64,000 bases of DNA from Chitinophaga sp. H8 (GTDB taxonomy: Bacteria > Bacteroidota > Bacteroidia > Chitinophagales > Chitinophagaceae), in assembly GCF_040567655.1 (NCBI RefSeq), contig NZ_JBEXAC010000002.1:1426001-1490000 (forward strand), written 5' to 3'. Below, in pieces: positions 8,520 through 18,260 of this stretch. Under the pieces are notes generated by a model. The model was not told the origin of the DNA. It worked only from the letters and a program-made list of their open reading frames with translations, and searched no databases. Within the stretch, counting starts at the first letter, position 1. The number at the start of each line of letters is the position of its first letter. A program made the translations under genes and the position numbers.

Positions 8520-11500
8520 ATGAAAAAAGGATTACTCCTATGGCTTCTTATGGCCATGAGCGTGCTATGTGCATATGCTCAAAACCGAACTATTACCGGT
8601 AAAGTCACTGATGCAAAGGATGGTGTTCCATTACCGGGAGTCACTGTTGCTGTGAAAGGCACTCAAACAGGTGTATTCAGTAAAGCGGATGGTACGTTTA
8701 AATTAGATGTACCAACGGATGCGGCTACACTGGTTGTTTCATTTATTGGCTACGAATCCCAGGAGCTGAATCTCAGCGGAGGGAAAAGTAATTTTAACCT
8801 GCAACTAAAACAGGATACCAAGAGTTTGCAGGAAGTAATTGTAACTGCCCAGGGTATTACCCGTGATAAGCGGGCTTTAGGTTATGCCGTTCAGACGGTG
8901 GATGGCGCAGCGATTTCGCAAAAAGCGGAGCCCAGCGTATTGAACTCCCTGGCTGGTAAAGTAGCCGGGGTTAACATTACCTCTGCCAGTGGTGCACCAG
9001 GATCCAGTACCAATATTAACATTAGAGGTATCACTTCTTTCTCCGGAAATAATCAGCCATTGATTGTAGTGGACGGTGTTATATTCAGTAACTCACTGGA
9101 CCAGACAGAGAATACCCTTTTTGGTTCACAGCCGGCAAACCGTCTGAATGATATCAGCCCGGAAATCGTTGAATCCATTACCGTGTTGAAAGGTCCTGCA
9201 GCAGCGGCATTGTATGGATCAAGAGCCTCTTCCGGTGCTATTGTTATTACTACAAAAGCCGGAAAAAATCTTACCGGTAAAACAGAGGTGACCGTTACTT
9301 CATCCGTTACTTTCCAGAATGTTTATGGCCTGCCTAAATTGCAAAATGAATATGGCCAGGGTGCCAATAATGATTTTGTAAATACCTCCAGCAATTCCTG
9401 GGGGCCAAAATTTGGCTCAGGGCTAGATAGCGTTGTAACTGTGCAGGGCGATAAGGTACCTTACCGTGCCTATCCCAATAATATCAGGGACTTTTACAAA
9501 ACAGGAACTATTGTACAGAATGGTGTAAGTATCGCATCAGGAACACCTGATAATAATATATCCCTTGGCGTGAGCAGCACTATTCAGAAGGGTATTATTC
9601 CTTTTTCTGAATATAAGCGCCATAGTATTCAGGTGGGGGGAAATAAAAAATTACAGAACGGGTTAAAGATTGGTACTTCCATTACCTATGTAAGAAGCGG
9701 ACAAGGAGGCACCCCGATGGGTAATGGAGGAAGTGCCTTTGGACAGCTGACACGTATTCCAAGAAGCTATGATCTCATGGGAATGGAGTATAAAGATCTG
9801 AAGGATATTAACCAAAAGAGCTTTTTCTATAATCCTGCACAGAACCACCCTATGTGGAGTGCAGAAAAAGAACAACTGACCAGTAATGTAGACCGTCTGT
9901 TCGGATACTTTACCATGGGATATGACATTACGAAGTGGCTGAATGTTTCTTATCGTGCTACAGCTGATGTGTATTCTGACAGAAGAAAACTGATATTGCA
10001 GATTGGCTCTGCCAGAGAAGCTGCTGGTCAGGTAACAGAAGATCAGTTTGTGCGTTCTGAATTGAACGGCGATCTGATGATCCGGGCTAACAAGGAGGAT
10101 ATCTTTACGAAAGGGTTAAATATTGCTGCTTTATTAGGACAGAATATCAACCATCGTGATTATGAGAATGCTGCTGTTGTTGCGGATGGGCTTACTATTC
10201 CTAATTTCTTCAATGTGAGTAATGGTAGTGTGTTTTCTGCCAGCCAGGAGCAATCTAACCGGCGCAGGCTGATCGGTTATTACGGGCAGTTGAATTTTAG
10301 TTACATGAACTATCTGTTCCTTGATCTGACAGGAAGGATGGACCAATCATCTACACTGCCGGTGAGTAAGAATAAATACTTCTATCCTTCAGCTGCATTA
10401 AGTTTTGTACCAACGGATGCCTTCCATCTGGAATCAGATGTACTTTCCTATGCTAAGGTAAGGGTTAGTGCCGCTAAGGTAGGCCGTGATGCAGACCCTT
10501 ATCTGTTACAAACATTATACGCCAAAACATCTTATGGTAACAATACTGCCAGCATAGAATATCCGCTTGCCCTAGGAACAGGTAATATCAGCGGATTTCA
10601 GTTGGATGGCAGAATAGGTAGTGAACAGCTCACACCGGAATTTATCACCTCCTATGAAGGTGGGGTAAACATCGGATTGTTTAAGAACAGGGTTAACCTG
10701 GACGCTACTTATTTTTATACCAGGAGTGCCAATCAGATTTTTGATGTGGCGGTTTCCCCTTCCAGCGGGTTTAATACCAGGACCACCAACGTGGGTTTGA
10801 TGACCAACAAAGGTATAGAGCTGATGTTGAATGCTGTGCCGGTAAAAACACGATCTGTTTCATGGGAACTTTCAGCCAACTATACCCGCATTCGCAATAA
10901 AGTAGAAGAAATTGCTCCGGGAGTAGAAAACAGCGTTATTATCGGTAACTATTTCGGCGGTATCGATCCTTCTATTGCAAAAGGTTACGCTTACGGTGTA
11001 ATTATCGGTAGTAAAAATGTGAGGAATGCGGATGGACAGCTGGTGATCAATCCTAATACCGGATTACTGGTACCTGCCGTAGCAGGAGAAGTCATTGCAG
11101 ACCCTAACCCAAGATGGTTTGGTGGCATTACCAATACAGTAAAGTACAAAAACTTTACCTTCTCATTTCAGGTAGATACCCGTCAGGGAGGAGATATTTA
11201 CTCTTTCAGCATGGTTGACCTGAGGAGTAACGGAAGTCTGGATATTACGAGCAAAGACAGGGAACAGCCCAGGATATTACCTGGTGTGATAGAGGTAGCA
11301 GATGGTAAATACATTCCCAACAACATTCAGATAAGTGCACAATCTTACTGGGCAGCATTGGGAGGTTTGGCATCTGAAGGAGCAGTATTTGATGCTACCG
11401 TATACCGGCTGCGTGAAATGTCTTTGTATTATAATTTCCCTACCAGCCTTTTTGGAAGCAGGTCTCCTATTGGATCGCTGAGCCTGGGGGTTAGCGCGCA

Positions 11501-11639
11501 CAATCTTTATTTCTATGCACCACATTTTCCTGCGGATCCTGAAACGAATACACAGGGAGCAGGTAATATACAAGGGTTGGAGTTGAATGGGGCACCTAAT
11601 ACCCGCAACTATGGAGTGAATCTGAGAGTTACTTTCTAA
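8520..11639 (+). CDS. SusC/RagA-family TonB-linked outer-membrane transporter
   Basis: Complete SusC-type transporter of 1039 aa. ATG 8520 is preferred to the in-frame TTG 8514: it starts MKKGLLLWLLMAMSVL with cleavage after CAYAQ. Order of parts: signal peptide; carboxypeptidase-D-like domain, about 24-100 (ITGKVTDAKDG, PLPGVTVAVKGT, LVVSFIGYES); plug domain, about 105-225, with INIRGITSFSG, PLIVVDGVIFSN and TVLKGPAAAALYGSRASSGAIVITTKAG; then a barrel ending in VNLRVTF. It resembles the SusC at 2232 throughout but differs enough in the barrel to suggest a different ligand. SusD starts 11 bases downstream. The long leader upstream is described separately. Confidence 0.97.
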   Translation: MKKGLLLWLLMAMSVLCAYAQNRTITGKVTDAKDGVPLPGVTVAVKGTQTGVFSKADGTFKLDVPTDAATLVVSFIGYESQELNLSGGKSNFNLQLKQDTKSLQEVIVTAQGITRDKRALGYAVQTVDGAAISQKAEPSVLNSLAGKVAGVNITSASGAPGSSTNINIRGITSFSGNNQPLIVVDGVIFSNSLDQTENTLFGSQPANRLNDISPEIVESITVLKGPAAAALYGSRASSGAIVITTKAGKNLTGKTEVTVTSSVTFQNVYGLPKLQNEYGQGANNDFVNTSSNSWGPKFGSGLDSVVTVQGDKVPYRAYPNNIRDFYKTGTIVQNGVSIASGTPDNNISLGVSSTIQKGIIPFSEYKRHSIQVGGNKKLQNGLKIGTSITYVRSGQGGTPMGNGGSAFGQLTRIPRSYDLMGMEYKDLKDINQKSFFYNPAQNHPMWSAEKEQLTSNVDRLFGYFTMGYDITKWLNVSYRATADVYSDRRKLILQIGSAREAAGQVTEDQFVRSELNGDLMIRANKEDIFTKGLNIAALLGQNINHRDYENAAVVADGLTIPNFFNVSNGSVFSASQEQSNRRRLIGYYGQLNFSYMNYLFLDLTGRMDQSSTLPVSKNKYFYPSAALSFVPTDAFHLESDVLSYAKVRVSAAKVGRDADPYLLQTLYAKTSYGNNTASIEYPLALGTGNISGFQLDGRIGSEQLTPEFITSYEGGVNIGLFKNRVNLDATYFYTRSANQIFDVAVSPSSGFNTRTTNVGLMTNKGIELMLNAVPVKTRSVSWELSANYTRIRNKVEEIAPGVENSVIIGNYFGGIDPSIAKGYAYGVIIGSKNVRNADGQLVINPNTGLLVPAVAGEVIADPNPRWFGGITNTVKYKNFTFSFQVDTRQGGDIYSFSMVDLRSNGSLDITSKDREQPRILPGVIEVADGKYIPNNIQISAQSYWAALGGLASEGAVFDATVYRLREMSLYYNFPTSLFGSRSPIGSLSLGVSAHNLYFYAPHFPADPETNTQGAGNIQGLELNGAPNTRNYGVNLRVTF

Positions 11640-11650
11640 CGCAAAAATTA

Positions 11651-13129
11651 ATGAACATGAAGTCAACGAAGCTAAAATATATACCGATGTTATTGCTGGC
11701 GATTTCTTTTGCAGGATGCAAGAAATTCCTGGATGTAAACGCCACACCCAACAAACCTACCAAGGTACCTCCTACCTTGTTATTGCCGACCGCTCTTTCC
11801 GGGACTGCATTTGCTACCAGTAATGAACTGAACCGGTTTACCGCAGTAACAATGGATTATCTGACCGGAGCTGCCGGCAGCCCTGCCACCTGGGATATCT
11901 ATAATACAGATGGTGGTGATTTTGGTAATCAGTGGTCATTTGAATTGTATGGCAGTGCCTCACTGATATCCTATAAAAAGATGATTGAAGGCGCCCGTGA
12001 AGTAGATGGATTAGCGTATATCGGTGTGGGTAAAATTATGTCTGCTTATACCTTCAGTATTGCTACGGATGTTTGGGGAGATGTGCCCTATTCTGATGCA
12101 CTGTATGGTGATGACAGAGAAATATTGCAGCCTAAGTTAGATACGCAGGAAGATATCTATAAAGGTAATGCTACTATCACCGGACTGATTGATATGACAA
12201 AGGCGGGAATATTGGCCATGGATTCTGCGAGTACTATGGAGCTGGGAACCGATGATATTATCTACAACGGCGATACGGATGCCTGGAAAAAAGCAGGCAA
12301 CACCTTATTGTTAAAGCTGGCTATGCAAATCAGCGGGAAAGAGCCCGCCCTGGCAACCACTATTATTAACGAGCTATTGGTGAAAAACGATTTTATTACG
12401 GATAATGCAGAGAATCTGGCAGTGCCATTTGGCAGTAGTGTAGGAAGCCGCAGCCCCCTTTATGAGTTGATTAATATCAGCCTTTTCCGGAATGAAATGA
12501 TTGCCAGTACCCGTTATGTAGACCGGCTGAAAGCATTGGATGATCCCAGATTACCCCTGTTTATTACTAAACCAACCGGTAATTATGTGACTTTGGATAA
12601 TGGTTACAGAGGTACGCTTCCTCCTGCTGAAACATGGTCAAAATGGAGTGATGTCATTACAGGGAAAGGCGGTGTTGGTCCATCCAGATTGCTTACCAGT
12701 GCACAAAGAGCATTTATGCTGGCAGAAGCAGGTATCAGGTTGGATGGTGTAAACATTACTGATGCAGAGGCACAGGCCTATTTTGAAGAAGGCATCCGTG
12801 CTTCTATGGAAGATGCAGGCGTAAAGGAAGCAGATATTGAAGCTTATTTCACCAGCCATCCGGCAGTAGTTACTTTATCCGGCAATAAAGCAAAGAAGAT
12901 AGAGCAGATCATTACGCAGAAATATATTTCTCATACAGGGTGTGGTTTGGAAGCCTGGAATGACTGGAGAAGAACCGGTTATCCGGTGATGCCAGAACAC
13001 CAGAATGCGGTAGGGATTGACGGAAAGCGTCCGGTTAGAGCGCAGTATATTAATGATGAAGTGGCCGCTAACCCTAATTTTAAAGATGTAAAACTGCCTA
13101 ACGTAAAAGTTTGGTGGGATGTGGATTGA
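11651..13129 (+). CDS. SusD/RagB-family outer-membrane lipoprotein (SusD-like_2 type)
   Basis: 492 aa SusD partner of the SusC upstream. ATG 11651 or ATG 11657 (two residues shorter) would both work. The signal runs to FAGC with Cys23 and is followed by KKFLDVNATPNKP, the SusD-like_2 start. Other blocks are FSIATDVWGDVPYSDALYG near residue 140, the GTDDIIYNGDTDAWKKAGNT segment near 205, and GLEAWNDWRRTGYP near 440, with a VWWDVD C-terminus like the VWWDTK end of the first SusD. It should form the surface lid on its SusC and hand over ligand. The ligand is not known. Confidence 0.95.
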   Translation: MNMKSTKLKYIPMLLLAISFAGCKKFLDVNATPNKPTKVPPTLLLPTALSGTAFATSNELNRFTAVTMDYLTGAAGSPATWDIYNTDGGDFGNQWSFELYGSASLISYKKMIEGAREVDGLAYIGVGKIMSAYTFSIATDVWGDVPYSDALYGDDREILQPKLDTQEDIYKGNATITGLIDMTKAGILAMDSASTMELGTDDIIYNGDTDAWKKAGNTLLLKLAMQISGKEPALATTIINELLVKNDFITDNAENLAVPFGSSVGSRSPLYELINISLFRNEMIASTRYVDRLKALDDPRLPLFITKPTGNYVTLDNGYRGTLPPAETWSKWSDVITGKGGVGPSRLLTSAQRAFMLAEAGIRLDGVNITDAEAQAYFEEGIRASMEDAGVKEADIEAYFTSHPAVVTLSGNKAKKIEQIITQKYISHTGCGLEAWNDWRRTGYPVMPEHQNAVGIDGKRPVRAQYINDEVAANPNFKDVKLPNVKVWWDVD

Positions 13130-13181
13130 TATTACGCGGATAAGCATCATCCGGATTATTATTTATTAAAAGGAAAGCATT

Positions 13182-13688
13182 ATGAAAATTGTATTTAATA
13201 AAATAGTTCTTTTTGCCTTGTTTGCATTCGGGGCCGTGGCCTGTAAAAAGGAATTTACCGATGATCTGGTAAAGGATAATAAACCGGAAATACCGGTTAC
13301 CTTCGTCGGCGCCACTACCAGCGGGTTTAACCCTTATTACAAGGTATCCATACAGGGAGGAGGCGTGATTAAACTGGAACTGAGCATTCCGGCTAATGCT
13401 CCTCATAAGATCAAAGAAGTCAGCAAAATCGTTTGCGGCGCTACTGCACTTAATGCAGGTAATCTGAAAGATCCCAGTTATCCATCTTATCTGGCAGCAC
13501 CAGTAGCGGTAAACGGGACTACTTATACTTTATCTACCAATGTTACGGAGTTTAATACAAAAGCACCGAAGGCATCGGATAAGATCCCGTTGGATAAAGG
13601 AGGAGAAAGAGCATTTCTTATCTTACTCACCATGGATGATAACAGCGAGATCATCCCGGTGCAGTGCCGTATCAGGGTAACACCTTAA
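13182..13688 (+). CDS. Small hypothetical lipoprotein, third gene of a SusCD unit
   Basis: 168 aa. The signal MKIVFNKIVLFALFAFGAVAC gives Cys21, followed by KKEF. The start is supported by an AAAGGA-like ribosome-binding site about 8 bases upstream, which is unusual in this window. The mature part is short and beta-rich, with an FNPYYKVSIQGGGVIKLELS segment and an ending PVQCRIRVTP. Two cysteines remain after the lipid anchor. I do not recognise the family. It occupies the same operon slot as the lipoprotein at 7165 but has no clear likeness to it, and it is 114 residues shorter. A surface-exposed accessory to the SusCD pair is inferred from position only. Confidence 0.75.
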   Translation: MKIVFNKIVLFALFAFGAVACKKEFTDDLVKDNKPEIPVTFVGATTSGFNPYYKVSIQGGGVIKLELSIPANAPHKIKEVSKIVCGATALNAGNLKDPSYPSYLAAPVAVNGTTYTLSTNVTEFNTKAPKASDKIPLDKGGERAFLILLTMDDNSEIIPVQCRIRVTP

Positions 13689-13714
13689 TAGCATTGTATA
13701 CTTGTTACATCAAA

Positions 13715-13741
13715 AAGGCGCCTCAATTATTGAGGCGCCTT
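13715..13741. terminator. Bidirectional terminator between convergent genes
   Basis: AAGGCGCCTCAA (13715-13726) pairs perfectly with TTGAGGCGCCTT (13730-13741) around TTA. A-rich sequence lies on the left and T-rich on the right, so it can serve both the uptake operon and the TlpA-like gene that ends at 13765. Confidence 0.9.
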
Positions 13742-13764
13742 CCTTTTATTGGTGGTATTTATAA

Positions 13765-14910
13765 TTATTTCACTATTTCTTTCAGTTTAGCTTCCAAGTC
13801 TTCCCCTCTCAGGTTAGAAGCGATTACTTTACCCTGAGGATCCAGCAGGTAGTTCATTGGAATGCCCTGGATGCCATATAGAGGCACGACAGCAGATTCC
13901 CAGAACTTCAGGTCACTTACATGGTTCCAGGTAAGTCCGTCGTCTTTAATAGCCTGTAACCAGGGTTCTTTTTTCTGATCCAGGGATACACCCAGTATTG
14001 TGAAGTTTTTATCCTTGAATTGCTGATAGGCTTTCACCACGTTAGGGTTTTCCATGCGGCAGGGTTTACACCAGCTGGCCCAGAAGTCTACCAGTACATA
14101 TTTACCACGGAAGGAAGCCAGGCTCACCATTTTGCCGGAAACATCCGGAAGGGTGAAGTCAGGAGCTTCCTGGCCTATTTTAACAGCAGCCGCCTCTTCA
14201 CCACCTGCAGCACCTGTAGCAGCCGATTCCATTTCGGTCAGCTTATCAATCATACTTTTTACCAGTTCATTTTTAGGGAACCGGGTTTTGATATCAGCAA
14301 TCAGCTTTTTATTTTCCAGTAGGGCCCTGGGATCGCTTACCTGGCTGATAGCAAAAACGGCATTGGCAGGGTTTTTTGTTTTAGCGGCCAGGTCAAAGAA
14401 TTCCTGTTGGAAAGCTTTTTCGTTCTTTTGCAGGGTAGCTACTTTTGTTTGTAAAACGCTATCCGGTGCTTTAATGTTATGTAAGCTGTCTACTGCTCTC
14501 ATTTCTTCTGTGAGCACCATTGCTTTTTTACTGATATCCTGTACAAAAGCCTGCATTTCTGTAGTGGCTTCAGAACCTGATACGGTTATTTTTTCCAGGT
14601 TGTTATAATCCCCGTCAATCTTCATATCTCCGGCATCTAAAGCCAGCAGGATATTTTTGCCATCAGCAAAGCGGATGCGGTAAAGCCCCTGTTCGGCTAC
14701 CATTCCTTTCAGGGAGAAATTACCACTGGCATCTTTCACTGCGGTAGTATCCACTACTTTTACATTCTGCAGGGTCAGCTCCTCGAGGAACACCTGGCCA
14801 AGAGGTACATTATTTAAATGCACATCAATTTTAAAGTCTCCTTTTTCGGTTTGCTCCGAGCAGCTGGCCAGGAATACTCCCATTGCCAGCCAGAGTAAGT
14901 ATTTTTTCAT
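13765..14910 (-). CDS. TlpA-like thiol-disulfide oxidoreductase lipoprotein with DUF4369-like N-domain
   Basis: 381 aa counted from the ATG whose complement is 14908-14910. Two in-frame ATGs upstream would add 2 or 7 residues, but this one starts a clean lipoprotein signal, MKKYLLWLAMGVFLASC (Cys17). Residues 25-110 are a beta-rich domain of DUF4369 type. Residues 115-230 are helical. Residues 245-381 are a thioredoxin/AhpC-TSA fold with DFWASWCKPC (active-site cysteines 281 and 284) and the cis-proline at GIPMNY (351). Such proteins face the periplasm and reduce or exchange protein disulfides. In Bacteroidota many copies exist and the client is usually unknown. It is monocistronic here, convergent with the SusCD unit. 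Confidence 0.93.
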   Translation of the reverse strand: MKKYLLWLAMGVFLASCSEQTEKGDFKIDVHLNNVPLGQVFLEELTLQNVKVVDTTAVKDASGNFSLKGMVAEQGLYRIRFADGKNILLALDAGDMKIDGDYNNLEKITVSGSEATTEMQAFVQDISKKAMVLTEEMRAVDSLHNIKAPDSVLQTKVATLQKNEKAFQQEFFDLAAKTKNPANAVFAISQVSDPRALLENKKLIADIKTRFPKNELVKSMIDKLTEMESAATGAAGGEEAAAVKIGQEAPDFTLPDVSGKMVSLASFRGKYVLVDFWASWCKPCRMENPNVVKAYQQFKDKNFTILGVSLDQKKEPWLQAIKDDGLTWNHVSDLKFWESAVVPLYGIQGIPMNYLLDPQGKVIASNLRGEDLEAKLKEIVK

Positions 14911-15088
14911 AGTCATTTTTTTACCGTGCAATACTGTTATTTAAACAAGTGTAATACGAATGATAGCACGCTGTTATTGTCAAAAGTAATAAACAATGAA
15001 CAGCAATACCCGCCACTGGTCAAATTTTCACTTTTTGTTGGCTTATTGATATAGTGAATAATTGGCATGGATGGGGCAGATATGCACC

Positions 15089-15157
15089 TGCCAGCCAAGG
15101 GTTTCCATGCTGGCAATGGATTTAGGTATTGAATATAGGCAAATTGTCTGCGACAAT
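15089..15157 (-). terminator. Two weak hairpins after gatB
   Basis: Just past the gatB stop, ATTGTC-TGC-GACAAT forms a 6-bp hairpin (15143-15157). Further on, TGCCAGC (15089-15095) pairs with GCTGGCA (15109-15115). Neither has a good T tract, so termination here is only a possibility. Confidence 0.3.
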
Positions 15158-15160
15158 ATT

Positions 15161-16618
15161 TCAGCCTTTTAATTTTTGCTCCAGTAGCTGGTTGGTTAAT
15201 TTGGGATCGGCTTTCCCTTTTGACAATTTCATTACCTCTCCCACAAACAATCCCATCAGCCCTTTTTTTCCTGCCCGGAACTCAGCCACCTTTCCGGCGT
15301 ATTTGGCCAATACCTCATCAATAATAGGTACCAGGCTATCCGTATTGGTTTCCTGGAGCAGATTAAGCGCGGTGGCTATTTCCAGCGGATCTTTTTCCGG
15401 GGCCAGGATCATTTCCGGTAAGATACGGGAGGAAGCAATAGAAAAGCTGACGTTACCTGCTTCCACAATCTGTAACAGCCGGGTCAATTGCTGTGGAGGC
15501 AGCGGGAACTGTGCCATACTGATGGCCTGTTCATTCAGGTATGATTTTACCGGCCCCAGCATCCAGTTGGCCGCAGCTTTATATTGGGAAGTAAAGCCTG
15601 TAAGGTTTTCAAAGTAATCGGAGGTTGCTTTATCATCACAGAGCACCCTGGCATCATATTCGGATAAGCCATGCTGTTGGGTATATTTCCGGATCAGTTC
15701 TTCCGGCAAAGCGGGCAAAGTGGCCCGTATGTCATCAATAAATGCATCAGACAGTTTGAAGGGCGCCAGATCCGGTTCAGGGAAGTAGCGGTAATCATTA
15801 GCTTCTTCTTTAGAGCGCATGGAAAAGGAGCTGCCATTGCTGGCATCAAAGCTGCGGGTTTCCTGTAGGAGGGTACCCCCTGCTTCCACCAGTTCTATTT
15901 GTCTTTTTACTTCGTTGTCGATTGCCCTTTTCACGTTGCGGATGGAGTTCATGTTCTTTACTTCTACCTTGGTGCCCAGGGTTTTTTCTCCCATGAGGCG
16001 GATAGAGATATTGGCATCACAGCGCATGCTGCCTTCCTCCATGTTGCCATCGCATACTTCGAGATAGCGGACCAGCCTTCTCAGTTCGGTGAGGTAAACG
16101 TAAGCTTCTTCGCTGGTATGCATATCGGGTTCGCTTACAATTTCTACCAGGGGCACCCCTGCCCGGTTGTAATCCACAAGGCTATCAGCCGAATCCTGGT
16201 CGTGCAGTAATTTGCCGGCATCCTCTTCAAGGTGAATCCTGTTGAGCTGGATATTACGGCTACCATTTTCTGTTTGAATGGGTACGTATCCGCCTTTGCA
16301 GATAGGTGCGGTATGCTGGGATACCTGGTATCCTTTAGGTAAATCGGGGTAGAAATAGTTTTTACGGGCAAAGTAGTTCTCCTTTTCTATCTCACAATGG
16401 CAGGCCAGCCCCAGTTTAATAGCATATTCCACTGCTTTCCGGTTTAGCTTGGGTAAGGTACCTGGATGTCCGAGGGTAATAGGACTGATATGGGTATTGG
16501 GCGCGCCGCCAAAGGCAGCGCTGTCGCCACAAAATAATTTACTGGCTGTAAGCAACTGTGCGTGTACTTCCAGGCCTATCACTACTTCGTATTTACTATA
16601 GTCAATGTTTGCACTCAT
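15161..16618 (-). CDS. gatB: Aspartyl/glutamyl-tRNA(Asn/Gln) amidotransferase subunit B
   Basis: 485 aa, full length for the family. GatB is the tRNA-binding and kinase/transamidase subunit of GatCAB, which turns Glu-tRNA(Gln) and Asp-tRNA(Asn) into the amide forms in the cytoplasm. Seen in the sequence: VIGLEVHAQL near residue 14, the family signature around FYPDLPKGYQVSQ (residues 89-101), RAGVPLVEIVSEPD near 155, and the VEVKNMNSIRNV block near 222. The C-terminal 150 residues form the helical YqeY-like tail ending in QKLKG. gatA and gatC are not adjacent, which is common. It is divergent from the aldehyde dehydrogenase at 16787, sharing a 168-base intergenic region. Confidence 0.98.
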   Translation of the reverse strand: MSANIDYSKYEVVIGLEVHAQLLTASKLFCGDSAAFGGAPNTHISPITLGHPGTLPKLNRKAVEYAIKLGLACHCEIEKENYFARKNYFYPDLPKGYQVSQHTAPICKGGYVPIQTENGSRNIQLNRIHLEEDAGKLLHDQDSADSLVDYNRAGVPLVEIVSEPDMHTSEEAYVYLTELRRLVRYLEVCDGNMEEGSMRCDANISIRLMGEKTLGTKVEVKNMNSIRNVKRAIDNEVKRQIELVEAGGTLLQETRSFDASNGSSFSMRSKEEANDYRYFPEPDLAPFKLSDAFIDDIRATLPALPEELIRKYTQQHGLSEYDARVLCDDKATSDYFENLTGFTSQYKAAANWMLGPVKSYLNEQAISMAQFPLPPQQLTRLLQIVEAGNVSFSIASSRILPEMILAPEKDPLEIATALNLLQETNTDSLVPIIDEVLAKYAGKVAEFRAGKKGLMGLFVGEVMKLSKGKADPKLTNQLLEQKLKG

Positions 16619-16786
16619 ATACCGGACTGATTAGCGCAAATATATTCAATTAAAGTTGCAAAGGAAAGCGTGTTGCAGTTCAGGGTTTATAGGGCGCAGG
16701 GCCACCTTAAAAACTGGTTAAAACGCGTTACGGTACCGGGAGAAAGCGTTATCTTCAACAAGTTGCAATCATAAAATGCTATTCCC

Positions 16787-18169
16787 ATGAGTAACTTACC
16801 TGGTATAGGTAATATATACAAAGCCCAGCAATCTTATTTTGAATCAGGCGCCACCAGGCCCTACGCCTTTCGTAAAGCCCAGTTACAATTGTTAAAGAAG
16901 GCTATCAAAAAACATGAACAGGAAATACTGGATGCGCTGTACCGTGATCTGCGCAAACATGCGGTAGAGGCTTATGGCAGTGAAGTGGGGTTTATGTATG
17001 AGGAAATAAACCATGCACTGGCACATCTGAAAACATGGATGGAGCCGGAAGAGGTTACCTCTCCACTGATGTATTATCCAAGTAACAGCAGGGTATACAA
17101 AGAGCCATTGGGGCTTACTTTAATTATTGCTCCCTGGAATTATCCCTTTCAATTGCTGATGGGACCATTGGTGGGAGCCATCTGTGGGGGGAATTGTGCG
17201 GTGTTAAAGCCTTCAGAGCTGGCACCTTTTACAGCGGTGGTTACGGAAAAGCTGATAAAGGACACGTTTGATCCCAAATACATTACAGTACTACAGGGAG
17301 ATGGAGGCGTGGTAATACCGGAGGCTATGCAATACCGTTTTGACCATGTATTCTTTACCGGCAGCATTCCTGTAGGAAAGAAAATAATGGAGATGGCGGT
17401 ACCCCACCTCACACCGGTTACCCTGGAGTTGGGGGGAAAGTCGCCCTGTCTGGTAGATGAAAAGGTGAATCTAAAAGTTGCGGCTAAACGAATCGTATGG
17501 GGTAAATACTGGAATGCCGGACAAACGTGTGTAGCACCGGATTATGTATTGGTACATAAAAATGTGAAAGCTGCCCTAGTGGATGAACTGAAAGCTGCCA
17601 TTACGGAGTTTTACGGATCAGATCCGGCGCAAAGTGAAGATTACGGGCGTATCATAAATACCAAACGTTATGAAACGTTGTGTAAGTATCTAGCGTCAGG
17701 GAAGGTGGTTTTTGGGGGAGCCACAGATGAAGCGCAACGCTATATCGGCCCAACGATACTGGAGGAGGTAGCATGGACAGATCCTGTGATGCAGGAGGAG
17801 ATCTTTGGTCCTATCCTGCCGGTGATTGCTTATGATGATTTACCGCATGCGGTACAGCTGATCCGGCAGCATCCCTATCCACTTGCATTATATGTGTTTA
17901 CCAAAAGCAAAAGAACAGAAAAGATATTACTGGAGCAGGTAAGGTTCGGAGGCGGCTGTATTAACAATACGCTGGTACATCTTGCCAATCCTGAGCTGCC
18001 TTTTGGAGGTGCTGGTTACAGTGGTATGGGGAATTATCACGGTATCTATGGCTTTGAAACATTTACGCACCGTAAAGGAGTGATGAAAACGGGTACCTGG
18101 CTGGATGTGCCGGTAAAGTATCCCCCGTTTAAAAACAAACTGAAGCTATTAAAGATGATGGCTAAGTAG
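16787..18169 (+). CDS. NAD(P)-dependent aldehyde dehydrogenase, class 3-like
   Basis: 460 aa, the length of class 3/fatty-aldehyde dehydrogenases, which lack the N-terminal extension of classes 1 and 2. It oxidises aldehydes to acids with NAD(P). Catalytic and binding residues are all present: the PWN segment with Asn118, Lys141 in VLKPSE for cofactor binding, FTGS near 191, Glu214 in LELGGKSP, and the nucleophile Cys248 in [19 protein letters not shown] follows near residue 340. The C-terminal tail [12 protein letters not shown] is basic but not clearly a membrane helix. The substrate is not predictable. A terminator follows. Confidence 0.94.
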   Translation: MSNLPGIGNIYKAQQSYFESGATRPYAFRKAQLQLLKKAIKKHEQEILDALYRDLRKHAVEAYGSEVGFMYEEINHALAHLKTWMEPEEVTSPLMYYPSNSRVYKEPLGLTLIIAPWNYPFQLLMGPLVGAICGGNCAVLKPSELAPFTAVVTEKLIKDTFDPKYITVLQGDGGVVIPEAMQYRFDHVFFTGSIPVGKKIMEMAVPHLTPVTLELGGKSPCLVDEKVNLKVAAKRIVWGKYWNAGQTCVAPDYVLVHKNVKAALVDELKAAITEFYGSDPAQSEDYGRIINTKRYETLCKYLASGKVVFGGATDEAQRYIGPTILEEVAWTDPVMQEEIFGPILPVIAYDDLPHAVQLIRQHPYPLALYVFTKSKRTEKILLEQVRFGGGCINNTLVHLANPELPFGGAGYSGMGNYHGIYGFETFTHRKGVMKTGTWLDVPVKYPPFKNKLKLLKMMAK

Positions 18170-18200
18170 GAAGAAGATGGCAGCTCAACTTACTGATATA

Positions 18201-18238
18201 AAAAAGAGGAACTGTTTTCAGGCAGCTCCTCTTTTTTT
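18201..18238. terminator. Bidirectional terminator between convergent genes
   Basis: AGAGGAACTG pairs with CAGCTCCTCT with one mismatch around a TTTTCAGG loop. It is flanked by A's on the left and a run of T on the right, between the aldehyde dehydrogenase and the PDZ protein. Confidence 0.85.
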
Positions 18239-18260
18239 ATGCTTTGTATTACTGTGATAT

